Assembly (NCBI GenBank): GCA_022113835.1
Contig: JAILWY010000002.1
Span: 6,488,501 to 6,552,500, forward strand
DNA: 64,000 nt
Direction: 5' to 3'
From: Atopsyche davidsoni
Lineage: Eukaryota > Arthropoda > Insecta > Trichoptera > Hydrobiosidae
Shown here: in pieces, positions 44,701-56,420 of the stretch
Layout of the letters: each line of letters opens with the position of its first letter
Position numbering within the stretch: position 1 is the first letter of the stretch
The notes under the pieces: model-generated
What the model was told of the DNA's origin: nothing
Database searches by the model: none
The model's input: only the letters and a program-made list of their open reading frames with translations
Program-made: the position numbers and the translations under genes

Positions 44701-44900
44701 ACGTTGTTATTTGTCTCACGCCCCTGGACGTGTACGGCATTCAGGGGCGGCTCGTGATTACGTTTCCATTTTTCATTGTTCAACTGAAAGCTCGCGGAGT
44801 CCCCGCCTGCTCGGCGCACCGTCAGGGCGGCACAGCCTCGCAATAATTGCTCGCCAATTTTTACAGAAACGTTTTCACTCTTTAGCAGAACTGCGTCGTA
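44700..44900. promoter_or_regulatory. GC island, candidate regulatory element
   Basis: Unique block with tcacgcccctggacgtgtac, attcaggggcggctcgtgat and ctcggcgcaccgtcagggcg. Frames on both strands are shadows of each other. Confidence 0.3.
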
Positions 44901-45019
44901 TGCACTGGCAGTCTATTACTGAAATTGGATACTCGATTGAAAAAAAAAATTTCTGATATAGCTACTTCCACAGATGTTTCTAAACGTTTTATGTTTAATG
45001 TACTTAAAATGAAAGGGTC

Positions 45020-45315
45020 AAATACTTGAGACAGCAAAAACACGAAAAATTGATGCGTTTGAAATGAGGTTTTATAGAAGAATCTTTGAAATACAGTGGG
45101 TTGACCGCGTCACAAATGAGAGAGTAAAATAACTCCTGACGATGGTAAAAAAAACGTAAAGTATTTTGGCCGATTGTCCAAGCATTGGGAAGAGGAAACT
45201 TATATGGATGCGGAATATACGCCATATAAAAAGTAAATAAGAGAGACTACCCCAGGATAGGAATATATTCGATGAAATGGTCACCAACATCCTATGATGA
45301 AAGACATAAAAAGAA
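45020..45315 (+). pseudogene. Non-LTR retrotransposon C-terminal fragment
   Basis: The plus strand reads KTRKIDAFEMRFYRRIFEIQ, then WVDRVTNERVK and a stop. After frame changes come IGKRKLIWMRNIR and DRNIFDEMVTNIL. This order (DAFEMWFYRRML, PWxDRVTNEEVL, GRRK.SWL.N.R, EMVANL) is the C-terminal end of endonuclease/reverse-transcriptase proteins common in moth genomes. Stops and frameshifts make it dead, and it is 5'-truncated, as usual for such elements. A second copy lies in inverse orientation at 46045-46323. Confidence 0.8.
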
Positions 45316-45670
45316 GAAGATGAAAGTGTATTTGATGATATAAAAGTTTTAATTTATTCTGAAGTGGCAATTGAGATGCTGTTGGAATCGAAAATTGTTC
45401 TCGCTGAATTAAAAACATGTTTTCATGTCAGCGTTATCGAATTTCCCAACAAAACAATAACAAGCAAGACTGCTTCAGACTTCCGTGAACCCTCCCTTAT
45501 TATCAATGAAAACACGAATTCAAAATACACCGTAAAATTTGTTTTGTCCGTTTCCGCGGGAGTATTTTTTCGCGAGCGCCGATAAATTCGCGTTTTCCAC
45601 AGCGGTCGTAAATTAAGCACAAAAGGCTCCGTCGCAAAGTTGCACAGTAAAAAAAAAATGTATTCAAAAT
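45316..45670. other. Mixed spacer, no gene seen
   Basis: Frames on both strands at 45364-45751 overlap and show no domain. Moderate GC near 45540-45640. Confidence 0.4.
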
Positions 45671-45880
45671 CTGCGGGCTAATGAGTCGTGCCTCCGCGGG
45701 GGAGTCCTCGGCGTGGACCCTCCCGCCCTCCTGCCGGTAATGCGGCCCCACAAATCTGGGTCAATAGCACAGCAAACAGGACACGGCCGACTTAATACCA
45801 TTAACCATGCCTCTAGTAGCCCATATCGTAACAATGACGTCATGTATAAGATCAAGCGACCACTCCAGCGTATATTGTTA
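45670..45880. promoter_or_regulatory. GC island with CRE
   Basis: Unique block with ctccgcgggggagtcctcgg, accctcccgccctcctgccg and a perfect CRE palindrome (tgacgtca, 45835-45842) preceded by taataccattaacc. Three overlapping frames on both strands cross it and none has a domain. Confidence 0.35.
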
Positions 45881-46044
45881 TTTGGTGATCTTTTCTATGC
45901 TGGTGTATATAGCTTGCTTTGACTTGTTAAGTTTCTAAGCAAAAATATCATACATATCATATATATATATATATCATAAGTATCAAGTAACATTTCATAA
46001 AAAAATAATACTATACATATCTTAGGCCAGTCATACTAATTCGG

Positions 46045-46323
46045 CTATACTTTCGACTTCCAGCTACTCGCGTAAATTTTCCAGCTACTCGCGTAAAGCT
46101 TCCTCCTTCCAATGCCTCCATTTCCTTGAAAAATCAGCTGTAGGATGCTATATTTATTGTTTTGAAAAATAAACCCAAAATAGGAGACCTTACACATTTT
46201 TTTTATTTTAGTCATGAGTACTCTTTCTTTACGCATTACGTGCAACACTTTCTTATTTGTGACGCGGTCAATCCACGGTATTTTAATGATTCTCCCATAA
46301 AACCATATTTCATTTATAAACAT
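46045..46323 (-). pseudogene. Non-LTR retrotransposon C-terminal fragment
   Basis: The minus strand is open for 92 codons: EIWFYGRIIKIPWIDRVTNK, KVLHVMRKERVLMTKIKK, YFGFIFQNNKY, LQLIFQGNGGIGRRK. All blocks of the family C-terminus are present in order, better preserved than at 45020. A 19-bp tandem duplication (ttccagctactcgcgtaaa at 46061 and 46080) then duplicates YASSWK, and the frame ends. Short and lacking the catalytic reverse-transcriptase core, it cannot function. Confidence 0.85.
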
Positions 46324-46714
46324 ATAAACTCAAAAACAAAATGCGTTTGTATATAAAAAAATCAGTAAATAACAATAATCGCTCGAGTCATAATTAATAC
46401 ATCCAATATAAAATTGTGTTTTTGTTGGTGGGAACGTAAACAATGGTTTTATACTTAAGAAATAGTAGAAAATTAAATTGGTGTACTGAGTACTTTTTTG
46501 GACAAATATGCAATCAAGATTCCGAAATAAAAATTTAAGAGGATATTGGAAAAATGCAATTAAAAAGCATTCAAAAGCAGATGGTATTTTTTTATATTTG
46601 GCATGTTTTATTATATAAATAGAAATAATATAAGCATATATTACAGACAACTTTAAGGTCATGAAATATTTTTTCTGAATCAAAAATAAAACTGAAATTA
46701 TATAACACCATTTA

Positions 46715-46770
46715 AGCTTGAACACAAGACCTCATAACAAACAAGCCAGAATATAAACCACTGCACCTGA
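46715..46770 (-). mobile_element. Degenerate tRNA-like SINE fragment
   Basis: The minus strand reads aggtgcagtggttta (A-box-like, about 46756-46768), then about 25 bp later ggtcttgtgttcaagc (weak B box, 46716-46731). Spacing and order match the 15.9-kb SINE-like element, but both boxes have mismatches. Confidence 0.35.
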
Positions 46771-47850
46771 AATGATGGATAAATAACAGTTAGACTATTT
46801 AATTTATATAAGATTTTCAAAAAGAAAATAATAAATACACCCTATATACATACTTTAATCGTGTCGTCTATATATTAATTAAATAAAAAATCATCCGAAT
46901 TATCAGAGTGAGGCAATGAATAGTCGATCGTGCAAAACATTGCTTGCAAAGGGTGGTGTTCAAAACCTTAAGGGTAGTTTTGCTTACCGAAGCGTGCTAG
47001 CACCCCGCGGTAATATGCAATGTAGAGGGGCGGAAGCTACGTGGCTGTTTCCAAGAAGATGGATGGAGATCGCTGACGAGATGATGGAAACCACATTAAA
47101 CGGAGGTCTGCAGAGAGCGGATAGAATGGGAATGAGTCGAATCGTGCAATTGTAGACTGCTTGAATTTAGATTCGGTTAAACCCATAATAAAACCTAATA
47201 AACTTAAAAAATAATTTTAAAATAAAACCACTCGAGCAAACTAAAATTGAATTTATATTTAATATTTTATTCAAAAAATAAACCTTACTTTACCAAAACC
47301 AACCAAAATTAATGAAAAAATATTTTTGTAATATCAAACTATGATGGTACCTTTTAAATAATAGCGAAAATTCCGAGTAATTGATATTAATTCGTAGTTT
47401 AAAGACTTACTTATATATAATAAAAAGTAACATCACTTTTTTCAACGTTTTAAATGGTTTTACTTGTGAAATAAATATCAGTTGAAATAAATTATTTGCG
47501 AGATAGTTATACATTTTTATTAAGATTTCACCTCATTTTGGTGTAATTTTTTCGGTGCACTTTTAAAATAATGACTACAAATGAAATACATTGTCACAAA
47601 AATAAGAAAAAAAAATTTATTGTTTCGTTGGGCTCTATGACTATATTATGTTTTGTAAAACATTTAAGGCACTTTATCATCCCTTTAACTTTGACATTGC
47701 CCATTTTGAGTTGTATTCAATGTATAAAACCTGATCGACTCTCCGCAGCTTTGGTGACGGCCTAAGCACGGCTGAGATATAAATGAGTGCGTTATTACGC
47801 AGTAATGTAACCACAAAACGTTTCAATATAATAAAGTGACCCATGTGGGG
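46771..47850. other. Mostly AT-rich; unique block 46910-47160
   Basis: 46910-47160 is GC-elevated and holds a 79-codon plus frame (46916-47155) with no recognisable domain; I treat it as a non-coding or unassigned block. The rest is AT-rich. Confidence 0.4.
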
Positions 47851-48000
47851 CGGCGGGCCACATGAGCCCGGAAAAATGTAACTTTTGCTCGCCCGGCCGG
47901 GAGGCATGAATAATTGAGGAGCCGGAGTGTTTCCACGGCGACCCCGCTGGGTGCCGAGTGACCCGCTTCCCTCTGAACACCTCCTCAACTCACCAGCCCT
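47850..48000. promoter_or_regulatory. GC island, candidate regulatory element
   Basis: Unique block: gtggggcggcgggccacatg, gctcgcccggccgggaggca, then gaataattgagg (ATTA core) and cacggcgaccccgctgggtg. Minus frames in two registers are shadows. Confidence 0.35.
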
Positions 48001-48041
48001 TCGCAGGCTAGCAACGACCTATTCTACCCCCAAATAAACCG

Positions 48042-48073
<32 letters not shown>

Positions 48074-49130
48074 ATTTTAATCATATCTTTGTAGTACTTG
48101 ATAGTATTGATAAAATATAACAAGTATTCAAAATGAACTGAAAAATGAATAGTTGAATAAATCAGGGTAGGTTTGTTTGGTGTGATATAAAATGTAATCA
48201 AAATTTATAGCCGAGATGCTGGAGAAGCCACGAAATATTTTAAAAGTTTTCAAATATATTAAAATGTTAAAAAAAAAAAACGGAAATACCTCGATTTGTT
48301 TGATTAGATTCTAGAAATAGCCAGAGGCATTAGGTGTAATATTAATACTCGTGCGTTAAAAATGTAAAAACTTTGATTTTATTTCAGCGCCACAGAATGG
48401 GATGCGAGTATTCGCAGGTAATTTATTTTTGATACAATGTTTAGGTTCGAAATAAAATGGGTTGTTCCTTTGCGTAAGGGGGTTCGGTTAATTGAATACT
48501 TGATGAGAGAGAGCATACACGTTCTGTGTAATATGTACTTCGTCTGTCGCTTTCTGGTGTTTAACAAGCAAAAATGACGGATGTTGAAGCAGAAAGTGTT
48601 TTTTTTTTTGTTGTGTAAATATGGAAAAATGCAATATTTAAAGTAAAGTATGTATTTAATACACATTAGAAATAATAAGAAGTATTTGCATACTCCTTTT
48701 TGATATTGCAATAATTTAGAAGAAGCTTTTCGTTAAGCAAAACTACTATTGTGTAAAGGTTCATGTTCAACAAAGTTCATGACAAAAACACGTTTTGGAA
48801 TATCAGATTACCACTATGAAAAGTATGTATATTTTTTTACTGCTTTTTCTTTGTCAATATTTGTTAGTATAAAAAATAATTTATCTTTATTAAAATATTT
48901 TAATAGAAAGAAATATAGTACTTTTGCACCAAATCTAAACAGTTTTTTTACTTAAATGTTATAATGCTAATAAAATATTTGAATTTGAAATGTAATTTCA
49001 ATAATTTAATGATACTGTTTTTGTAAAAGTATTTATGTTTGAGATAAAAGCTTTATTATTAAAAGTGTTTCAAGTTAATGCAGCTTTTACTGTCAAAAGC
49101 ATACAATAAATGTGATGAAGCAGCGTTTAA
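48001..49130. other. AT-rich spacer, no gene seen
   Basis: AT-rich, including the TA run 48042-48067. Frames 48379-48711 (minus) and 48749-48955 (plus) show no domain. Confidence 0.5.
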
Positions 49131-49500
49131 TCCGTTCTCTCCGAGCTCGATAAGAACTAACAATCCCATTGTGCAGTACATTTAATTGTGCTAATGCGGT
49201 CCCAATTATCAGGGAGCCTCCGAGCAGTCCCTTTATTTAGGCATTTGAATTCCAAAGCGAGATCGATGATACGAAATTGACCTTAATCTCTGAGAGCAAA
49301 ATAAATGGTGGTGGAATACAGACGCGGGCCTATGATAGTAAATCGCGAGACCCCTATTTGTCCTCAAAGGGGACGATTCGTGCCCCCGGGCTATTTCGAG
49401 AATCCCCCGACACTCAATAATTTTGATTCGGCCCTTCCGATAAATCCACCGGCGACAAAAAACAAGACTTCCCAAAAAATCCATGCTATAGACAATGACG
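49130..49500. promoter_or_regulatory. Long candidate regulatory island
   Basis: About 370 bp of unique DNA alternating GC blocks (ccgttctctccgagctcgat, cctcaaaggggacgattcgt, gtgcccccgggctatttcg) with ATTA-type cores (acatttaattgtgctaatgc, ccaattatc, cactcaataatttt). Open frames exist on both strands over the same bases, so they are not evidence of coding. One of the stronger enhancer-like islands here. Confidence 0.4.
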
Positions 49501-49545
49501 TAGTATGTTGGGATAAGTAAAGTTGCTAATGACAGGAAACGGAAG

Positions 49546-49587
<42 letters not shown>

Positions 49588-49669
49588 TTGTTTAAATGAA
49601 ATTTTTTGCACATTTGAAAAAAAAAATGACCAGTGTTTTTTACAATTTTTTTATTATTTTTGAACGCTT

Positions 49670-49721
49670 CTAGTTTCGCCAAACTAGTTACCAAAACGTA
49701 ACTACTTTTCGGCGAAACTAG
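49670..49721. repeat. Imperfect fold-back (gtttcgcc family)
   Basis: ctagtttcgcc-aaactagttac (49670-49691) faces gtaactacttttcggcgaaactag (49698-49721); arms pair with a bulge around a 6-nt loop. The core ggcgaaac resembles the end motif at 30240-30257. Confidence 0.6.
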
Positions 49722-52005
49722 TTACAAAAATTCTTAATTAATGTCAGCTGGTGGCGCGTTGAAGAACGTTAATCTAATTCACAGTATCGAGAAAAATATC
49801 AAAGCTTTTGTACTACAAATCTTGTATAAGAAAAATAGAACACCTGACTTCAAATTTTTTTTGATGATATAAATAGTTTAGACAGTATTATTGTTCTCAA
49901 AAATTCTTGCAAAAATCCTGTTAATGCATATTCTGACAAAAAAATCCTGAAGTCTTGCAAAATCATCTGAAGCGGGCTATTTTATAATTCGGCCAAATTC
50001 CAGGCGAGATATTTAGCAATTCGGAGTATTCGCCTTTGCTTCGATCGTAATACAAATTTAAATATTAAAATTATTTTCATTTCATAAATATTATTTTGAG
50101 GTAAGAAGAGAAAAACCTTAATATTTAGGTTAGAATAACATAAAACTGAGAATGTCCCCAAAAATAATAAATATTTTATTAAATAACTTTATTCGAAATT
50201 AATATGATCTTCAAACCAAAGAAACATTTTTTATGGTCTTATCTACAGACTGAGATACGTTAATATATTAAATAATATTATAAAAATATAGTTGACTTTT
50301 TGGTAGTTATCTTAGTGTTTTTTGATTGCACGAATTGTGAAGACAAAACTACTTATAGAATTTTCACAAAAATCCTCGTTATTTTTGGAAAATATTTAGT
50401 AAAAATTTTAAGTACATGGCGTTACTAAAACCATAAAGAAATGGCAATCCACTGTTGATGCACAGCATTGCTTACATTGCACACCAACCACTGTTTTTAA
50501 TATATAAAGAGCCAAAAGGGTGTGCTGCCAATGGATTATTTGATAGTAGACCCCATCAAAGTGAAATGTAATTTTGACTGAATTTGCTAAAGGATAATTT
50601 GATTTGGTGCATGTGTGTAACGAGCACTGCTAATCAATGAATTTTAAACCACCAATTAATTTGCTTTCACATGAATTTTTGAGTGCCATAATCCCTGTTT
50701 ATTGTTAGTCACTGTACTTGTTTTGATATATCGCAAACGTTTCACGTTAAAATTCAATAAATATTATTCATATTCAGATAATTAACTATTTATTATAAGT
50801 AAATATTCTACTTTCTATGAACTGATTAGAAAATGTATAAGTTTATGGAGGAACTACGTAAAATAGCAAATCTTATAGAATGTAGGAAAATATACCGCAT
50901 AAGCATTTTTGACGAGTCTTAGTGGGGTTTTTTTTTGAGATGTTCCAATTAAAACTTTATGTGAAAACATGCAACCTAAATTACCATTGATGTTTTCTTA
51001 TTAAAAAGTATGCGCCTTTTAAATTTTCTTGCGAATTACTTTTGAAGTTTTAACATAAATAGGAAAAATTTTGAAATGAGCATTGATTCAGTACGTTTCA
51101 GGAACTGAACAAGTAATACTAGGCATAAAAATTAAACAGAATAACACAAGCATACTTTAAACGTGGTACATATTTAAAAAAATATATATATTTGGGTTAA
51201 AAATATAGTAAGTGTTTATTATTTTTGGTATACGAGGTCTAAAAATTATTGGTTATGTAATAGTTCCTTTATCCAATGTGAGTTACTTACGTTATGTGCT
51301 CATAAGAAAAACTTATAATATATTTGCTTAAAATAAAGATTGTAAACTATATAACTGTAATAAACGCTTTTTTTGAAAACTAAAATAGCATAGATCTTGT
51401 TAATCTTTGATTAATTATCACATTAAAGATATCAAGGGTATATTTATAAAATAAAAAAATTAATTATGTAAAAAATATGATCATTGTACTTAGCGGAAAA
51501 TATTTCTTTTCAATGGACGGATCAACAATTTCCATCAGCACAATATAGCGCGAGCTTCGATGTTTTATATTAAAATGCTCTACAAAACGTTTTTTTTTCT
51601 GCTTCTTCTCGAATAAAGAGAGCCGAGCTCTTTGTGTGTTTTTTGTCCAAAAATGTGTTTTTCTGCCAGACATGTTTTGATGAGTGATTTTTATTATTTT
51701 AAGAGGGTTCCATCCCACAAAAACTGCCATCATGTTGAATGGCGATCCTAAAACCGCTCTCTTTATGGTGTTCGAAGAGAAATCAAAAGCTATAAAAATA
51801 TATATTATCGATATGTAATAATACAAAATGGTTTTTCCTATTTTTATAACTTTGTATTTTTGCAGTTTTTTTTACCTTACATTAGGATCTAATAAGCACT
51901 GTACTTGCAAATGGCCATATGGAGAAAGTGAATTTATTCTAAAATGTTAAATATTGTAACCAAAAGAATTTATATAATTGCTTTTGAGATACATATTAAT
52001 TATAA
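49722..52005. other. AT-rich spacer, no gene seen
   Basis: 2.3 kb of AT-rich DNA. The minus frame 51464-51826 (120 codons) is the longest here, but it has low-complexity lysine runs and no domain. 50440-50530 is slightly richer in GC. Confidence 0.5.
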
Positions 52006-52008
52006 CTG

Positions 52009-52120
52009 ATATGATTAGGCACATTAGTTCATACATAGAAGATGATTTAAAGAAACTCTCAGAAATATATCATCGTGATTTTGTGTGGGATAATGTGTGA
52101 ACTAATGCGCCTAATCATAT
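52009..52120. repeat. 112-bp fold-back hairpin
   Basis: 52009-52034 (atatgattaggcacattagt...) pairs with 52095-52120 with two mismatches; weaker pairing extends outward for about 10 bp. Inside the loop, gatgat (52041-52046) can pair with atcatc (52070-52075). The size suits a fold-back MITE remnant or a long pre-miRNA-like hairpin; the sequence does not decide between them. Confidence 0.75.
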
Positions 52121-52599
52121 TAGTAATAATATAATAAACCCGTAATGGGTAATAAATATTGAAATACTGATTGACGTTTAATAAAAAAATCGACACATGT
52201 ATATATATATATATATATATATGTTTGTATATTAATGCTATAAATGAAATGTGTGTAACATTTGAGTAAACATTTAAACAAGCGCAAATTTTTAAACGGG
52301 GTTTAAACTTTTTGCTTTTGCCCTTTGCGTATTAAATTTTATAATTAGAATGGAAGAAAGTTCATCAACAAGTAGAAGACATTTGAGAAGGAATACTAAT
52401 TCGATTGCATATAAAATTTGAGAAAAAAACGTAAAGAAAAATAATAGCAAACACCCCGTCTGATTTAATTAGTTTTCTGCTTTATAGTGTAGGAGCTTAC
52501 ATTGTTTAATACAAACATAAAACCGAATTCTGTCAATACATGAAATATTCCAATCAACCCCATATAACATATCAGGTCGTCCTAAATTTAAACATTGTG

Positions 52600-52870
52600 A
52601 AAGTAGAAGCTTGGGTTGATGTGAGGTCGGTGGGTGGGTGAGGAGTGTGTATTTATCTTGGGGGTGGCGGGCGTAACTAAGGGTAAGGACCAAAGGGTTG
52701 CCAGACAGGAATACAGCCTGTAAGATGCTTTTTCTAGAATTACAGCGAGCTTCCTTACAAATAAGTAAAATGGGAGACGCCTCCCATTCGGGATGCCTTT
52801 ATTCGATGGTTGCGTTCGCTCCGGATTATTCTACGAACGTTTTCTATTTGGGAAACTCAACTTGAATACC
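52600..52870. promoter_or_regulatory. Candidate regulatory block
   Basis: GC-elevated unique DNA, including a short palindromic segment gggagacgcctccc (52771-52784, arms gggag.cg/cgcctccc) and cgctccggattattctacg. Confidence 0.25.
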
Positions 52871-54640
52871 GAAAAAATGCCTGAAAATAGTTCACTGTAC
52901 TGTATTTATTGAATTGGGTTTCTCTTAAATGGGGTTATACAAAAATAAATCAAACCATTGTTATAAATAAAAAGCATACGAGATTATCATTTGGTTTTGC
53001 GCTATTTTTATTGTTACAAATGAAATTGAACATATAACATATTATAGTATGCATTTCAAAATAATTTATTTATAATATTTTATAATTTGATTTGGTTATA
53101 AATTGTTATACCTTGTTGGTTTTTTATATTTTGTTTGCACTGCGTTTCGGCTCACTAAAGCTGTATGCATGAAATAAAGAAAATAAAAAATGCTATACTT
53201 GACAACAGCTGTCTAAAATTGCACATAAATTCAACGCATTAATAAATAAATTTATAAAAATACACAAAGATTTCCTCAAAATAAAGTCATTATAACATAA
53301 CAAAAAAATAACTACAAGATTTATACTAAAAAAAAGGAAAACATCCCTTTAAATTTCTTTGTAAATTTATCTAAATCGAAGATTGACAATCAATGAAATG
53401 TAAATAACTTTTTTTGTAACTTTTTTATTAATAAAATTAAATAAAATAAAAATATTGTTTTACTCTGTAGCATTAGTTATTACTGGAGAGTTATAATTAT
53501 TTCTTCTTGTTAAGTCTTTGAGCATTAAATATGAAATATTTAAATTTTTAATGTATGTACAATATGAAGCACAGTTGTCATTGTTTTTTCTTTGTAATTT
53601 TAAGTGATTTTTTTATTTACTTTCGGTGAGGTCCTGTGCTTTATGCGCAGCTAATAAAAAAAATGATTAAATTTTATTCAACGTGGAAACGTTTCTAGTT
53701 ATATAATAGATAAAATAATAAAGTTTAGTAACAACAGCATTATCCACGATAAATATCAAAGTATAAAAACACAAGTGAGTCAAAGCAATTCTGCTACAGC
53801 GAAGAGTTGTAAAATTCTACGTTTGCTTTGTAAAAAAAAAAAGCTAACACAACAGCTGTTGTCAGTAAAGGTTTGTTTTACTATATATCGTTTGATAATA
53901 TTGTTAGTACAATATATTATAAAATTGACAAAAAAATCACTGAAAATACAAGATACCCAGCAACTGAATTTTAAACATTGCGCATATAACGTATATCGTA
54001 TTTCCATAACTACAAAACAATACTCCGGAGAGAGCCTCCCTGCTCTCCCTCATGTTCACGATCGGCGATGGAGGCACCAGAAAACTCCCCGCAAACCAAA
54101 TTCACCGTCTAAATTTCACTGAACCATATATATAAATAAATTTAACATCAAATTTTCACTAATTCCGATATGATTTGAGTAAAAACTGAAAGATGAGTTG
54201 AAAATAAACAAATATGCTGCATTTCACAGAAAAAATGTATTCTACATATAAATTCCACTATTTTTTACGTGGTCTAAAAAATTTACCATATGCCTTTTTG
54301 TAACAATTAAGAAAAAAAATTTTAAAACTGATAAGACCAATTATGTTATTTACAGATCAAAGTTTCTTTTAACAAAAATTTTAAATTTAAATATTGTAAT
54401 CTTATGTTGAGTGCAATTTAGTTAAAATCTAGTACAAGATTTTTTCAAATTTTGATACATTGACTAGTTATAAAAAAATGCATTAAAAAGGAAAGTATAA
54501 CAAAGATATAATTTTTTATATGTTTTCTATATTTGCTGTGAGACTCGGTATGGCGTTCTCAGTTCATTGGGGTTGCTTGATGTATGGGATTTATTTATTT
54601 GCTGTAAATTACGGACAGTGATCGTTTCTAGATCTGGGGT
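52871..54640. other. AT-rich spacer, no gene seen
   Basis: 1.8 kb of AT-rich DNA. Frames 53775-54122 and 53780-54007 overlap on opposite strands and lack domains. 54010-54120 is slightly GC-elevated. Confidence 0.5.
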
Positions 54641-54905
54641 GTGGGGTTTGGGCAGTGATCGCCAAGCCAGGCACGCGTGCCGGCCGCGGCACCGTCTGCG
54701 CCCAACCGGCCGCACCCCGGCCACATACTAATCAGCCCGGACCGCACTTGGCGACCGCTGCCGGCCGCCACACAACTATCCGCCTGAAAGTGTTTTGGAT
54801 TTTTAAATTAAATTGTGGAAGTGCTGGGAGGTTTCGGTTTTCTGTTTCCATTCGCAGTCCGTGCCCCGCGCCGGTCTGCTTTTCGTATAATTTATAGGCG
54901 CTTAT
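54640..54905. promoter_or_regulatory. GC island, candidate regulatory element
   Basis: CpG-rich block (ggcacgcgtgccggccgcgg, caaccggccgcaccccggcc) with a distant inverted pair tcgccaag (54659) and cttggcga (54748). Frames on both strands overlap across it. Confidence 0.35.
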
Positions 54906-55725
54906 AATTTTATTATTTTCATCTATTTGCAAACTGCAGGGACTACTGGCATACATGAAAATATGGGATTAAATTCAGCCAAATAAATATTGAATTACGT
55001 ATATCTCACTAAAATAACTCACAAAACACTTGTTTGCCAATTGTTACGTAGAATGTGCAATCTCGAAGTGTTGCGCTCAAAACTATGCCATTCATGATCG
55101 TGAAATAATTTTAGAGTTTTATTTTCTATACAAAACAATACATTTTGGAAATGTAATTTCTGATTAATGATATTTCTTGGATTAAGTCAAAATTTGTATG
55201 GCGATCTAATTCGAGTTATCCTAAAAAATCATCCATAAACCAATGAGACATTAACGCGGCTTAACTCCCAAGAATATAAATTTGTAGATTGGACTTGATA
55301 TTTTTAAATTTTGATTTATATGAGCAAATTTTTCTATCTATACGTTGATTTTTAATTAATATAGTAATTACTGTTAACTCTATATAAATGGTTAAAAAAA
55401 CTTTCGCATGTAAAATTTAGAAAGTTGTGTCTTGTTTTATTAAATAAATGTATTGTATGTTTTAAGAAGGGCGGCAAGATTTTTAAAAAACAATATAATG
55501 TAAAACTGATATGAAACACAACCAGCAAATAGTTTACCACAGAAAAAAAACAAGAACTGAAATATATTTATATTCTTATTTACACATCAATATTGACTTA
55601 CGCATAATCATGCAATCAAATTTACTGATTGGGTAAATATCTCCCTAACAAACGCAAAGCAAATATCTAATAATTACATATTGTTAGTATGGACTTCATA
55701 CAAAAAGCACTTTGCTTGTATTAAA
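54906..55725. other. AT-rich spacer, no gene seen
   Basis: AT-rich, no recognised feature. Confidence 0.5.
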
Positions 55726-55860
55726 TCAAATAAAGCGATTCGGTCCGGAGTAAATATTGATCCGCTCGTCGAAAGCATTCGCCGGCTTTCTGCGTTGCAA
55801 CCAGCCAGGCGGCTTTTCAGAAATACTGAAAACACCCCTAGACAGACAAAAAGCATAGAA
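55725..55860. promoter_or_regulatory. Small candidate regulatory block
   Basis: Unique GC-elevated block (gattcggtccggagtaaata, cgccggctttctgcgttgca). Frames on both strands are shadows. Confidence 0.25.
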
Positions 55861-56199
55861 TCAAGATATTTACCATTTAGTATAAGTTATTTGTCAATTT
55901 ATGTAAGCATTCAAACTATGCCAATATTTCAAATAGCATTAACAGAAAGTGATTAATCAAATATATCATAACTCCATGGGAATTAAAACACTTGCTTAAA
56001 AAAAAAATCTAGGTTTTCTCGTGGTTTTTCTTGTGAGTAAAAATATATTGTCCACACAATAACACTGCCTAGGATTACAGTAGGGATTTATTTGACTTTC
56101 AATATTTATTCTTGGTAAATTACTTGCAATGTAGCTACTCGTTGAGGTTTTAAACTCTTTGCATTTTTTTCTCGATCGTTGGTTTTTTTTCTGCTTCGC

Positions 56200-56420
56200 C
56201 GTTCTGTCAATTAATGGACCCGAGCAAGGCAAGCGTGGTTTCTCCCTTTCCGAGTCGGGAGTTCTCCCTCCCGACGCCCGAGAGGTATCGACTTTATAAA
56301 ATAAAAGAAGAAATAACAGATTACTTATGTAGATAATTTTTAAACGATTATGTCCAAATGCCCCTCTCGGATAATATTGCTTCAAAAAGAAACGCCGGGG
56401 AATTAAAGTTTAGACGATTT
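56200..56420. promoter_or_regulatory. Small candidate regulatory block
   Basis: GC-elevated unique DNA with an inverted pair around ttccgagtcgggagttctccctcccgacgcccga (arms gtcggga/tcccgac, 56254-56275). The minus frame 55996-56385 has no domain. Confidence 0.28.

Noticed and set aside
46916..47155. 79-codon plus-strand frame in a GC-elevated block
   Set aside because: No signal peptide, domain, splice pattern or codon bias that would distinguish it from chance.
51464..51826. 120-codon minus frame
   Set aside because: Low-complexity lysine runs and no recognisable domain or splice sites.
42258..52222. Short AT/TA runs as promoters (TATA boxes)
   Set aside because: They are dinucleotide microsatellites in an AT-rich genome with no initiator or transcript evidence.
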